A model generated the notes under the pieces. That model ran no database searches and was not told the origin of the DNA. It saw only the letters and a list, made by a program, of their open reading frames with translations. DNA of 40,120 bases from Streptosporangiales bacterium (lineage in GTDB: Bacteria; Actinomycetota; Actinomycetes; Streptosporangiales; WHSR01): the NCBI GenBank assembly GCA_009379995.1, contig WHSR01000051.1:1-40120 (forward strand), read 5' to 3'. The position numbers and the translations under genes were made by a program. Below, piece by piece: positions 22,143 through 30,872 of the stretch (position 1 is its first letter; every line of letters starts with the position of its first letter).

Positions 22143-24149
22143 TCAGCGGCCGGTGTACCGGTCCTGACCGGCGTGGTCGGGATCGGGCTGGTTCAGGTAG
22201 TCCTGGGGCACGTCCGCCCGGCGGAGCCACAGGCGCATCTCGGTGCCACCCTTGGTGCTACCGCCCTCCCGCGGGTGCGCCGACACGTCGCCGTGTTGGG
22301 CCCGGGCGAGCCGGCGCACGATGTACAGGCCGAGCCCGATGCCACCGAACCGGCGGCGGTCGCCTCCCTCGCCCTGTACGAATCGGTCGAAGATGCGCTC
22401 GTAGTCTCCGGGCACGATGCCTACCCCCTCGTCGGCGACCGTGACCACCAGCCACTCGTCCTCGGCCCGGACCCGCACCGCCACCTCACCGCCGTCCGGT
22501 GAGTACTTGAACGCGTTCTCCAGCAGTTGCCCGAGCGCGATGTCGGTCGCCAGGGGGTCTCCGTACGCTTGCGGCAGCTCCTCGGGGATCTCGAGGGCCA
22601 ACGTGTGTGCCTCGGACAGCGAGCGGAACGCGAGCGCTGCCGCACGCACCACCGCCACCGTGTCGAAGGGCGCATTGTGCACCACGAGCTCGTCCGCGCC
22701 GGCCCGGCTGCCCAGCAGCAGGTGCTCGACGAGTCGGGCGAGCGCGTCGGCCCGATCCGAGATGATCTGTACCGCCGAGCGCCGGTCGGCCTCGTTGAGC
22801 TTGTCCCAGCGGTGGACCAAGGTGCGGGCGAACCCCTGCACCACCGTGATCGGCGTACGGAGCTCGTGGCTGGACGTGGCGAGGAACAGGTCCTTGGCCT
22901 CCTCGAGCGCCTTGGCGGCCGTCACATCCCGGAAGTCCACAACGAGTTCGCGGGTGTCGACGATCTCGGAACAGAGGATCTCCACCCAGCGTCCGGAGTC
23001 GAGCCGGTGGGTGTGGTTCGTCCCGGGCACCGGGAGAGGGAACGGCAGCGGTTTGCCCAGGGCCTTGTCGGGCGGTACCCCGGTGAGCTTGTGGGCGGAT
23101 GGGTTCCACTGACGGACCAGCCCGTCGCCATCGAGAACCGCCATCCCGTCTGCGCTGGCGTCGATGACCGCGCGCTCGTGTGCCCGTTGCCTGACAACTT
23201 CCTCGTACGCGACCGCGTTGGTCAGGGCGACGCTGGCATGCCCGGCGAGCAGCTCCAGCAGCTCCAGCTCGACGTGGCTGACCGGCGCGGCGAACAGTGC
23301 GTACAGCGCCCCGTACGGTCGGCCCCGCACGTGCGAGAGGCTGAGCGCGATCGTGTGCAGTCCCGGCAGCTCCGCCCAGATCAGCTCGTCGAGCTGTCGG
23401 GTCTCCACGGTCGCGATCATCACCGTCCTGCCGCCGCGCAGCAGCTCACCGACGAGGCTGGTGCGCAGCGGCGACGTCCGGCCGCGCAGCTTCTCCGGCA
23501 GACCGGTGAAGCTCGCCAGCCGCAGCTGGTCGCCCTCGATAAGCACGAACCCACCCGCGTCGGCGCCGGTCACCTCGACCACACCCTGGCTGATCCGGTC
23601 GAGCGCCGCGGGAAGGTCCAGTTCGGCGTTGATGTCGGCGACTAGATCGTTCAGCCGCTTGACCAGGTGCGCCCGGGCGGCCGCGTGGTGCTGCGAGGCG
23701 GCCTGGTCACCGACCTCGCGGTAGATGTCCACCCAGCCGAGCTGGTCTCCGTCGGCGCCCCGCAGGGCGGCGCTGTCCAGGTGGACGTCGACGAGGGACC
23801 CGTCCCTGCACCGCCGACGGGTGGTCAAACAGAGCTGTCCGCCGTCCCGCACCCGCTCCAGCACCCCGTTGAACTCGGGCAGCAGATCTTCGGGGACGAT
23901 CGGGAGCGGATGCCCGCGAACCTGGTCGGCGGTCCAGCCGAAGAGGCGCTCGGCGGCCCCGTTCCACTCCAGCACGGTGAGATCGTGGTCCACCGCAATC
24001 ACCGCATTCGCGGCGCTGTCCAGCACCGCGCGGGAAATCATCCGGTCCGAGCGCGCGTCGCTCACGCGCTGGTTTCGTTCGCTTCTCCGCCCGCTCGCCG
24101 GGTCCCCATCGCGGGACACACCCACCGATGGCTCGCGCGCGTCGCTCAC
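22143..24149 (-). CDS. PAS-GAF-PAS histidine kinase, probably soluble
   Basis: 668 residues from GTG 24149. PAS 1 (about 40-150, AVDHDLTVLEWNGAAERLFG), GAF (about 185-330, LDLPAALDRISQGVVEVTGA), PAS 2 (about 345-420, DGMAVLDGDGLVRQWNPSAH), HisKA with SSHELRTPITVV (His near 428), and HATPase with ENAFKYSPDG, DEGVGIVPGDYERIFDRF and GIGLGLYIVRRL. No transmembrane helix, so it should sense a cytosolic signal. No response regulator gene adjoins it, so it is an orphan kinase. The start is uncertain: the frame is open to a TTG at 24218, and the Met near residue 37 is also possible. Confidence 0.85.
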   Translation of the reverse strand: MSDAREPSVGVSRDGDPASGRRSERNQRVSDARSDRMISRAVLDSAANAVIAVDHDLTVLEWNGAAERLFGWTADQVRGHPLPIVPEDLLPEFNGVLERVRDGGQLCLTTRRRCRDGSLVDVHLDSAALRGADGDQLGWVDIYREVGDQAASQHHAAARAHLVKRLNDLVADINAELDLPAALDRISQGVVEVTGADAGGFVLIEGDQLRLASFTGLPEKLRGRTSPLRTSLVGELLRGGRTVMIATVETRQLDELIWAELPGLHTIALSLSHVRGRPYGALYALFAAPVSHVELELLELLAGHASVALTNAVAYEEVVRQRAHERAVIDASADGMAVLDGDGLVRQWNPSAHKLTGVPPDKALGKPLPFPLPVPGTNHTHRLDSGRWVEILCSEIVDTRELVVDFRDVTAAKALEEAKDLFLATSSHELRTPITVVQGFARTLVHRWDKLNEADRRSAVQIISDRADALARLVEHLLLGSRAGADELVVHNAPFDTVAVVRAAALAFRSLSEAHTLALEIPEELPQAYGDPLATDIALGQLLENAFKYSPDGGEVAVRVRAEDEWLVVTVADEGVGIVPGDYERIFDRFVQGEGGDRRRFGGIGLGLYIVRRLARAQHGDVSAHPREGGSTKGGTEMRLWLRRADVPQDYLNQPDPDHAGQDRYTGR

Positions 24150-24252
24150 AATGTCATCGTGCCATCGGCGCCCGCCGGATAACGTCACATCGACATCTCC
24201 GGGCAGAGGCGACCACAAACTCCGCGACGCCCGCGCTCACGCACGTCGCGCT

Positions 24253-24588
24253 TCAGATGACCGCGGGCGGCGCCTCGGTGTTGCTGCGCATCGGTCGGCC
24301 GGCCTGGGCCCACGACTTCATTCCGCCGTCGACGTTTGTCGAGTTCCAGCCGTTCATGTTGAGGAACGCGACAGCCTGGGCCGAACGGGTGCCCGAGCGA
24401 CACACGACGTACACGTCACGATCGCGAGGCACCTCGGCCACCCGAGCCGGCAGCTCGCCTAGCGGGATGTGGACGGCAGCCGGCACATGGCCGGCGTGCC
24501 ACTCGTCCTCCTCCCGGACGTCGAGCAGGAAGGCGCCCTCGGGCACGTTCGGGGCGTCGACCGCCGGAACGTCGTCCCCATAGACCAT
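24253..24588 (-). CDS. Single-domain rhodanese (sulfurtransferase)
   Basis: 111 residues from ATG 24588, with GGGAGG 8 nt upstream. One rhodanese domain: GAFLLDVREEDEWHAGHVPA, AVHIPLGELPARV, then VYVVCRSGTRSAQAVAFLN with the active-site Cys in the six-residue loop CRSGTR, and GWNSTNVDGGMKSW. Like GlpE/PspE it would move sulfane sulfur to cyanide or thiols in the cytosol. Upstream GTGs at 24594/24597 give only a few extra residues. Divergent from the SSI-like lipoprotein. Confidence 0.9.
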   Translation of the reverse strand: MVYGDDVPAVDAPNVPEGAFLLDVREEDEWHAGHVPAAVHIPLGELPARVAEVPRDRDVYVVCRSGTRSAQAVAFLNMNGWNSTNVDGGMKSWAQAGRPMRSNTEAPPAVI

Positions 24589-24680
24589 GTGCACCACCTC
24601 CCTTGCGACTTCTCGCGGTTGCTGCTTGGTTTCTCGCTGTGATTACGGAACCACGCCGGACCCGTCCGCGTCGAATCGGC

Positions 24681-25178
24681 ATGATCGTAAGAAGAACTGG
24701 CAACCTGACGGTGACCGGAGTGGCGCTCGCCGCGGCGGTCGTGGGACTTGCGGCCTGTGGGGGTTCCACCGGACCAGGTCAGCCGGGTGAGCCCGCAGCG
24801 AAGCAGGCCGGAAGCACCCTCGAGGTACGGGTGAAACCCAGCCCGGACGCGTCCGCCGGGAGCTGGACCCTCACCTGCCAGCCGCCCGGGGGTACGCACC
24901 CCGCGCCCGAGACAGCGTGCGCCGCGCTCCGCGACGCCCAGGACCCGTTCGCCGCCCCGTCCAAGCAGCAGATCTGCACGCAGATCTATGGCGGACCGCA
25001 GACCGCGAGCATCGAGGGCGAGTGGAGCGGGAAGTCCGTCTCGGCCGACTTCAGCCGCAAGAACGGCTGTGAGATCAAGACCTGGGACGCGCTGGAGCCG
25101 GTCTTCGCCCCCGGGAAGGCCGCAGAGACCGGGAGCGGGAAGGGGACCGAGAAGGGCTCCCCGAAAAGCACCGGCTGA
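24681..25178 (+). CDS. Subtilisin-inhibitor-like (SSI family) lipoprotein
   Basis: 165 residues from ATG 24681. A lipoprotein signal peptide (MIVRRTGNLTVTGVALAAAV) ends in the lipobox LAAC with Cys 26, so the protein is membrane-tethered outside the cell. The mature part has the SSI pattern: LTCQPPGGTHP, ETACAAL, QQICTQIYGGP and NGCEIKTW, with four cysteines placed for the two SSI disulfides. SSI proteins block subtilisin-like proteases. The residue expected at P1 (two after the third Cys) is Gln, not the usual Met or Lys. A Lys/Gly/Ser-rich tail ends the protein. No strong ribosome binding site is visible. Confidence 0.8.
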   Translation: MIVRRTGNLTVTGVALAAAVVGLAACGGSTGPGQPGEPAAKQAGSTLEVRVKPSPDASAGSWTLTCQPPGGTHPAPETACAALRDAQDPFAAPSKQQICTQIYGGPQTASIEGEWSGKSVSADFSRKNGCEIKTWDALEPVFAPGKAAETGSGKGTEKGSPKSTG

Positions 25179-25192
25179 CCGGGCGACGGCCC

Positions 25193-26089
25193 CTACTTCA
25201 GCAGGCGGGAAAGCCGGCGGTCGGCGAGCTGTTTGCCGCCGGTCTGGCAGGTCGGGCAGTACTGGAGGGACGAGTCCGCGAACGACACCTCCCGGACGGT
25301 GTCGCCGCACACGGGGCAGGGCTGCCCGGCCCGGCCGTGCACCCGCATACCGGTCTTCTTCTCCGACTTGAGCTCACCGGCGGCGAGGCCGCTGGATCGC
25401 TGCACGGCGTCCCGCAGCGTGTCCACGATCGCCGCGTGCAGCGTGACCACCTCCTCGTCGGTGAACCCGTCGGCGCGCTTGAACGGGGACATCCGCGCCG
25501 CGTGCAGGGCCTCGTCGGAGTAGGCGTTGCCGATGCCGGCGATGACCGCCTGGTCGCGCAGCAACCCCTTGATCTGGGTACGCCGGCCGGCGAGCAGGTC
25601 GGCCAGGGTCTCCACGGTGAACGCCGGGTCCAGCGGGTCGGGGCCGAGGCGGGCCACGCCGGGCACGTCCTTCGGGTCGCGGACCACGTACACGGCCAGC
25701 CGTTTCTGGGTGCCGGCCTCGGTGAGGTCCAAGCCGCCCTCGCCGCCCTCGCCCGAGTCTTCGGAGTCTCCGGAGCCGCCGGTAAGATGGACCCGGAGAG
25801 CGAGCGGCCCCTTGCCCGGACGCGGGGGCGTCGCCGGCAAGGAATCCCGCCACCGAAGCCAACCGGCCCGGGCCAGGTGCACGACAAGATGCAGGCCCCC
25901 GACCTCCAGGTCGAGGAACTTCCCGTACCGGCGCACCTGGTCGAGGGTCAGCCCGGCGAGCGCGGTGACCGGGGGATCGTAGGTCTTCAGGACGCTCACC
26001 GCCACCACGTCGACCCGCGTGACCGTCCAGCCGACGGCGCGGGTATTCAGGAACGCGGCAAGCGACTCCACTTCGGGCAACTCGGGCAC
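25193..26089 (-). CDS. Fpg/Nei family DNA glycosylase
   Basis: 298 residues from GTG 26089. PELPEVESLAAFL at the start provides the catalytic N-terminal Pro and Glu after Met removal. DQAVIAGIGNAYSDEALHAA is the helix-two-turn-helix. The C-terminal zinc finger CPVCGDTVREV...YCPTCQTGGK has four Cys. It should excise oxidised bases and nick the abasic site. An acidic Gly/Ser/Glu loop (GGSGDSEDSGEGGEGG) replaces part of the central region, which departs from classical Fpg and fits actinobacterial Nei-like paralogues. GGAGG sits only 2 nt before the GTG. Confidence 0.9.
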   Translation of the reverse strand: MPELPEVESLAAFLNTRAVGWTVTRVDVVAVSVLKTYDPPVTALAGLTLDQVRRYGKFLDLEVGGLHLVVHLARAGWLRWRDSLPATPPRPGKGPLALRVHLTGGSGDSEDSGEGGEGGLDLTEAGTQKRLAVYVVRDPKDVPGVARLGPDPLDPAFTVETLADLLAGRRTQIKGLLRDQAVIAGIGNAYSDEALHAARMSPFKRADGFTDEEVVTLHAAIVDTLRDAVQRSSGLAAGELKSEKKTGMRVHGRAGQPCPVCGDTVREVSFADSSLQYCPTCQTGGKQLADRRLSRLLK

Positions 26090-26147
26090 GTCCTCCAGTT
26101 TGCCCTACGACCAGGCCCGCCGCACTGATAGCGCTGAGTGATTAATC

Positions 26148-26198
26148 CGGGACAACTGTGCATTGGGCTGTCCCGCTGCGTGCACGTTACAAGTTACA
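26148..26198 (+). promoter_or_regulatory. Putative operator/promoter region of the LLM-MFS-ThDP operon
   Basis: Inverted repeat CGGGACA (26148-26154) and TGTCCCG (26169-26175), centres 21 bp apart, overlaps a -35-like TTGGGC (26163-26168). Just downstream GTTACA occurs twice (26186-26191, 26193-26198), 7 bp apart. The two-turn spacing is typical of a dimeric repressor or activator. No regulator gene is adjacent. Confidence 0.45.
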
Positions 26199-26252
26199 GC
26201 GAGGGGCAGGTCGGCTTGCCGTCCGTCGGCGACGCTGAGAGGTGGCACGCAG

Positions 26253-27443
26253 ATGGAGATAGTCGTCTTTGACCTGGTGTCGTACGCGGAGAGCGTCGAT
26301 CATCTGAAGCAGGCCGACGGCGAGCTTCCGTGGCCGCTGCCCAAGCGGCACGCCAGCCCGGAGGTGGCGGCGCGCACCTACGCCGAGCACCTGGCGGCCT
26401 GGGAGGAACTCGATCGGCTGGGCTACGACGGGGTCGCGTTCAACGAGCATCACACGTCGCCGTACGGGCTGATGAACTCGCCCAACCTGATGGCGGCCAG
26501 TGCGGCGCAGCGAACCAAACGGCTCAAGCTCCTCATCTACGCCAACCTCCTGCCGCTGCACCACCCGGTTCGGCTCGCCGAGGAGCTGGCGATGCTGGAC
26601 TGCCTGTCGGCCGGCCGCATCGTCGCGGGCTTCGGCCGGGGCATCCCTCGCGAGCACAACGTCTTCAACGTTCCGATGCCGGAGTCCCGTGCCCGCTTCG
26701 AGGAGGCGTGGGAGATCATTCGCGGCCTGTGGACAGAGGAGGTTTTCTCCTACCACGGACGGTTCTGGTCCTGTAACGACGTCGCCATCTGGCCGCGGCC
26801 GGTTCAGCAGCCGCATCCGCCGATCTGGGTACCCGTCACCAGCAGCAAGGAGACCATCGAGTGGGCGGGCCGCAACAACGTCGCCATCACGCCGGGCCTG
26901 GGTCATCCCGGCCTGCGCGAGGACGTGATCCGGTACTACGCGGCCTGCCTCCGGGAAAACGGCCATGAGCTCACCCCCGACCACATCCAGATCACCGTCG
27001 GCGCGTACGTCGCCGACAGCAAGGAACGGGCCGTCAAGGAAGCAGGCCCCTGTCTCCTGTACTTCAACCGGACGCTGTTCAGCCACGGCAACATCACCGA
27101 AGTCAACCTGCAGCGCCAGGCCGGTTACGTGAGCGACTCCTCGCTCGACTACGTCCGCCCGGAGAACCTGCCCGCCGCGCAGCGCGCGAGATCCGACTTC
27201 CGGAACCAGACCATGGCGGACATCGAGCGCGAGGCCGAGAACTGGCCGTGGGGTACGGCCGACGAGGTACGGGACCGGATTCTGGCGGCGGCCAAGAGCG
27301 CCGGCGCGGGGCGGGTTCTCGTCAACCTGAATCGTGGCGCGGTGCCACACGAAATGTTCCAGGAGCAGATACGACGCTTTGCCCGCGAGGTCCTGCCAGC
27401 TCTTCAGGAGCAGGAGATCTCCCCCACGCCGTCGCCGACGTGA
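26253..27443 (+). CDS. Luciferase-like (LLM class) flavin-dependent oxidoreductase
   Basis: 396 residues from ATG 26253, with GAGAGG about 11 nt upstream. TIM-barrel bacterial luciferase fold: GYDGVAFNEHHTSPYGLMNS (the EHH motif), LIYANLLPLHHPVRLAEELA, then DCLSAGRIVAGFGRGIPREH, the FMN phosphate region. Members use reduced flavin and oxygen to oxidise organic substrates; EHH-type proteins cluster with alkane or aromatic monooxygenases. The sequence is longer than basic luciferases by a C-terminal helical part. First gene of a three-gene operon, 30 bases before the MFS gene. No flavin reductase is encoded beside it. Confidence 0.9.
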   Translation: MEIVVFDLVSYAESVDHLKQADGELPWPLPKRHASPEVAARTYAEHLAAWEELDRLGYDGVAFNEHHTSPYGLMNSPNLMAASAAQRTKRLKLLIYANLLPLHHPVRLAEELAMLDCLSAGRIVAGFGRGIPREHNVFNVPMPESRARFEEAWEIIRGLWTEEVFSYHGRFWSCNDVAIWPRPVQQPHPPIWVPVTSSKETIEWAGRNNVAITPGLGHPGLREDVIRYYAACLRENGHELTPDHIQITVGAYVADSKERAVKEAGPCLLYFNRTLFSHGNITEVNLQRQAGYVSDSSLDYVRPENLPAAQRARSDFRNQTMADIEREAENWPWGTADEVRDRILAAAKSAGAGRVLVNLNRGAVPHEMFQEQIRRFAREVLPALQEQEISPTPSPT

Positions 27444-27473
27444 ATGCGACCGGACGACCCTTAGGAGAAAGTC

Positions 27474-28712
27474 ATGAAGAGCAGAATCCCGGCGTATCCA
27501 TGGGTGCTGCTCGGGCTGCTAACCGGCTTCTGGGGGCTAGTCGGACTGAACCGCCTCGGCATCACCTACCTTTTCCCCGTCATAGGTAAGGAGTTCCAGC
27601 TGCATGGCTGGCAGTTCGGGCTCCTCATCTCGGGAACCTCGTTCACCTGGGCCTTCTCCAGTTGGTTCTTCGGATGGCTCGGCGACCAGTACGGACGGCG
27701 ACGCGTGCTGCTGCCGGGCGCCGCTCTGGCCTGCGTGTCCACCGCGGCGATGGGCGGCGCCTGGAACTTCTGGTCGATGTTCGTCGTCCGTGACCTCGTC
27801 GGCGTCGGCGACGGCGTCGGCTGGCCCAACGCGCAGGCCACCCTGGCCGCCGCGTTCCCGGCCAAGCGGCGGGCGCTCGCCCACTCCATCTTCACCTCTG
27901 GTTACCCGCTCTTCGGCACGGTGCTGGGCGGGATCATCGTGACGGCGCTGGCGACGGCCCTGGGCTGGCGGCCGGTGTTCCCGATCATCGGCGGGGTCTT
28001 CTTGGTAGTGGTGCTGGCGCTGTACTTCGTCATGCGGGAGCCGCCGCGCCAGGTCAGCGCCGAGTCCAGGCCCGGACTGCAGTGGCGCCCCATGCTGAGG
28101 GTGCTCCGGAATCGCAACGTGCTGCTCCTCATGCTGGTGCAGGCCGGGGCGCTCGGCTGGCTGCAGGTGACGATCGGGTTCGGCACGCTCTTCCTGACCG
28201 AGGAACGAGGCTTCGCACTGCTGGCGGCCGGAGCGATCATCTCCATCCAGGGGGTAGCCGGCCTCGTCGGCACCCTCACCCTTCCCTCCCTCTCCGACTT
28301 CATCGGCCGCAAGCCGGCCATCTTCGGCGGCGGCGTGCTGAGCGGGATCTGTATGACCCTGTACGCGTTCGGGAGCTTCAACGCGGTCACGTCGATCGTC
28401 CTGTTCGCGGCGAGCGCCTTCTTCATCGGCGTCGTCATACCGTTGGCCGCGGCTACCTGTGTGGTCGAGCTCGTACCGGAGGACGCACAGGGCGTCTCCA
28501 TGGGCTCCATCAACTTCGTCGGCGTGATAATCGGCACGTTCGCGCTTCCGCTCCTCGCCGGTGTGATCGCCGACAGTTTCGGGCTGACCAGCACGATCTT
28601 CCTCGGAGCGGTCTGTGCACTGCTCGCCGGGCTCTTGATCCTCGGCATTCCGGAGACCGCGCCCCGGGTACTGGACCGCCGCGAAAAGGAGGTCGTCGAG
28701 GCCGCCCCGTAA
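27474..28712 (+). CDS. Major facilitator superfamily transporter (ACS/AAHS-like)
   Basis: 412 residues with twelve hydrophobic segments and a central cytoplasmic loop near 185-215. MFS motif A is clear in both halves: GWLGDQYGRRRVLLPG (about 67-82) and SLSDFIGRKPAIFGGG. The first helices (GLLTGFWGLVGLNRLGITYL) resemble organic-anion or aromatic-acid symporters. AGGAGA is about 6 nt before ATG 27474. Its position between the monooxygenase and the ThDP enzyme suggests that it imports their substrate. Confidence 0.9.
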   Translation: MKSRIPAYPWVLLGLLTGFWGLVGLNRLGITYLFPVIGKEFQLHGWQFGLLISGTSFTWAFSSWFFGWLGDQYGRRRVLLPGAALACVSTAAMGGAWNFWSMFVVRDLVGVGDGVGWPNAQATLAAAFPAKRRALAHSIFTSGYPLFGTVLGGIIVTALATALGWRPVFPIIGGVFLVVVLALYFVMREPPRQVSAESRPGLQWRPMLRVLRNRNVLLLMLVQAGALGWLQVTIGFGTLFLTEERGFALLAAGAIISIQGVAGLVGTLTLPSLSDFIGRKPAIFGGGVLSGICMTLYAFGSFNAVTSIVLFAASAFFIGVVIPLAAATCVVELVPEDAQGVSMGSINFVGVIIGTFALPLLAGVIADSFGLTSTIFLGAVCALLAGLLILGIPETAPRVLDRREKEVVEAAP

Positions 28713-28734
28713 CATGAGCACGAGGAGGACAGTC

Positions 28735-30438
28735 GTGGGAAATCAGCCGGCCGCAGTCTTTCCGAGCGCCGCGTCGGAGCTCGTCCACGCCCTCGCCGAC
28801 GAAGGGGTCCAGCACCTCTTCATCAATCCCGGCACCGACACCGCTCCGGTCCAGGAGGCGCTGGCCGCGGCCCGGCGGGACGGCACACCGCATCCGCGTG
28901 CCGTCCTGTGCATCCACGAGTTCGTTGCGCTCTCCGCGGCCATGGGGCACCACTTCGTCAGCGGCACGCCGCAGGCGGTCATGGTGCACGTGGACGCCGG
29001 CACGCTCAACCTGGGCGGTGCCCTGCACAACGCCCAGCGCAACCGGGTCCCGGTGGTCGTCTTCGCCGGCCGCTCGCCGTACGCCACCGCGGAAGACGTC
29101 CCCGGGCACCGGAACTCACCGATCCACTGGCAGCAGGAACAGCTCGACCAGCAGGCCGTGCTGCGGGCCTTCGGCAAGTGGACGATGGAGGTGCCCCGCG
29201 GCCGGGAGTTGGGCGGGATTGTACGGCGCGCATTCCAGGTCGCGCAGAGCGATCCCAAGGGGCCCGCGTACGTCATGCTGCCCCGGGAGGCGTTGATGGA
29301 GCCCGGGGCCGGACTGGCCCGGCATCTGCGGCCGCCCCGCGCGGCGGCGCCGGATCCGGCCGCGCTCGCCGAGGTGGCCCGCTCCCTGGCCGACGCGGAC
29401 CGCCCGGTCATCGTCACCGGCAGGACCGGGGCGCGGCCGGCGGCCGTCGAAGCCCTGGTACAGGTCGCGGAGCTGCTCGGCTGCCCGGTGCTCGACCACC
29501 GCGACCGGCTCAACTTCCCGCCCCGGCATCCCCTCTACGCCGGCGACACCCCGGAGCTGCTCCGGGAGGCGGACGTGGTGCTGCTTCTGGACGTCGAGGT
29601 GCCCTGGGTGCCCGCGCACGCCGAGCCGTCCGCCGACGCGGTGGTGCTCCAGATCGACGTCGATCCTGTGAAGGCCACCATGCCGTCCTGGTCGTATCCC
29701 GTCGATCTTGCCCTTACCGCCGACACCGCACTCGCGCTGCCCCTGCTCGAGGCGGAGCTCCGCCGGCTCGCCACGGCCGGGCGAGAGGGGCGCTGGGGGA
29801 CGCGGCGGGAACAGGTGACCCAGCGCCTCGCGGACGTACGGCAGGGCTGGGAGGAGATGGCTCGGTCCGATGAGCCGAGCTCCGCTGTGGACGCGATGCT
29901 GGAGGCCCTCAACCGGGCGCTTCCCACCGAAGCGATAGTGCTGGAGGAGGCGGTCACCAACCGGGCCGCCGTCACCCGCCAGGTCGTGCGCGACCCCGGG
30001 TTCTACTACGGCACCGGCTCTCCGGCGCTCGGCTGGGCGACGGCGGGCGCCCTGGGCGTGAAGCTGGCCAAGCCCGACTCGCCGGTCGTCGCCGTCTGCG
30101 GCGACGGGTCGTTCAACTTCAGCGTGCCCACCGCCGCGCTGTGGTCGGCGCAGAAGGCCGGAGCGCCGTTCGTGACGGTCATCCTGAACAACCGTGCCTA
30201 CCGGGCGTCGAAGCTGCCCGTGCAGCGCCTCTATCCCGGAGGCGCCGCGGACGCCGAGGACAGCTTTCCGGAGACCGAACTTTCGCCGTCCCCCGACTAC
30301 GTGCAGCTCGCTCGCGCGTACGGCGGCGACGGAGAGGTCGTCACCCATCCGAAGGAACTCGCGGCCGCGTTGGAGCGCTGCCTCGACCGGCAAAGCGAGG
30401 GTCTTTGTTCGGTGATCGACGCGCAGCTCCCGACCTAG
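28735..30438 (+). CDS. Thiamine-diphosphate-dependent enzyme (acetolactate synthase-like family)
   Basis: 567 residues. PYR domain: catalytic Glu in LCIHEFVALSAAMGHHF (about residue 62). Central domain about 200-340. PP domain: GDGSFNFSVPTAALWSAQKA with NN about 27 residues later (about 455-485), the ThDP/Mg motif. The family includes benzoylformate and oxalyl-CoA decarboxylases and ALS-like enzymes; the reaction is not predictable. GTG 28735 is preferred because AGGAGG lies 6 nt upstream; ATG 28714, two bases after the MFS stop, gives seven more residues but no ribosome binding site. Last gene of the operon, followed by a strong hairpin. Confidence 0.88.
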   Translation: MGNQPAAVFPSAASELVHALADEGVQHLFINPGTDTAPVQEALAAARRDGTPHPRAVLCIHEFVALSAAMGHHFVSGTPQAVMVHVDAGTLNLGGALHNAQRNRVPVVVFAGRSPYATAEDVPGHRNSPIHWQQEQLDQQAVLRAFGKWTMEVPRGRELGGIVRRAFQVAQSDPKGPAYVMLPREALMEPGAGLARHLRPPRAAAPDPAALAEVARSLADADRPVIVTGRTGARPAAVEALVQVAELLGCPVLDHRDRLNFPPRHPLYAGDTPELLREADVVLLLDVEVPWVPAHAEPSADAVVLQIDVDPVKATMPSWSYPVDLALTADTALALPLLEAELRRLATAGREGRWGTRREQVTQRLADVRQGWEEMARSDEPSSAVDAMLEALNRALPTEAIVLEEAVTNRAAVTRQVVRDPGFYYGTGSPALGWATAGALGVKLAKPDSPVVAVCGDGSFNFSVPTAALWSAQKAGAPFVTVILNNRAYRASKLPVQRLYPGGAADAEDSFPETELSPSPDYVQLARAYGGDGEVVTHPKELAAALERCLDRQSEGLCSVIDAQLPT

Positions 30439-30455
30439 AGCCGTCCCGGACGGAT

Positions 30456-30487
30456 ACAGGGGCCCGCGACGGCGCGCGGGCCCCTGT
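30456..30487 (+). terminator. Strong hairpin ending the LLM-MFS-ThDP operon
   Basis: A perfect 13-bp stem (30456-30468 with 30475-30487) and a 6-nt loop begin 17 bases after the ThDP gene stop. No run of T follows, as is usual in high-GC actinobacteria. It also faces the convergent small secreted protein gene. Confidence 0.75.
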
Positions 30488-30537
30488 CGGTCGCTCCCTT
30501 GTCGGGGAACCTCCCCTCACGGGGATCCGTACTGTTG

Positions 30538-30777
30538 CTAGCCGCCCGTACCCGGGGCGGTCGGCGTCTGGATCGGCGGCACCTGCACCGCGTCCAGCCC
30601 GGGAACCGTGCTGAGCGCCTCCTGCACACCCGGCAATTGCTTGGTGACCGTGTCGAGAAGGCCGCCCGTCGGGTCGGGCACCCCCGGCGCGGTCTGTGCG
30701 GAGGCGACGCCGGCGCCGGCCACCAGCAGGCCGCCGGTCGCCAGCGCGACCAGGCCGAGCTTGCGTGACTTCGTCAT
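30538..30777 (-). CDS. Small secreted protein of unknown function
   Basis: 79 residues from ATG 30777, with AGAGGGGGAA about 9 nt upstream. Sec signal peptide MTKSRKLGLVALATGGLLVA, then GAGVASA with cleavage expected after ASA, leaving about 50 residues rich in Pro, Thr, Gly and Val (VPDPTGGLLDTVTKQLPGVQ). No cysteine. The mature part has no fold I recognise. It has a long leader region containing a hairpin. Confidence 0.7.
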   Translation of the reverse strand: MTKSRKLGLVALATGGLLVAGAGVASAQTAPGVPDPTGGLLDTVTKQLPGVQEALSTVPGLDAVQVPPIQTPTAPGTGG

Positions 30778-30872
30778 GGGTGGAGATTCCCCCTCTGTCT
30801 TTGGGGCCGATCGCGCGGCCCACGTTCGTTCATCGACCCTCGCCAGAGCGAGAGTGGCACATGACCATACCG

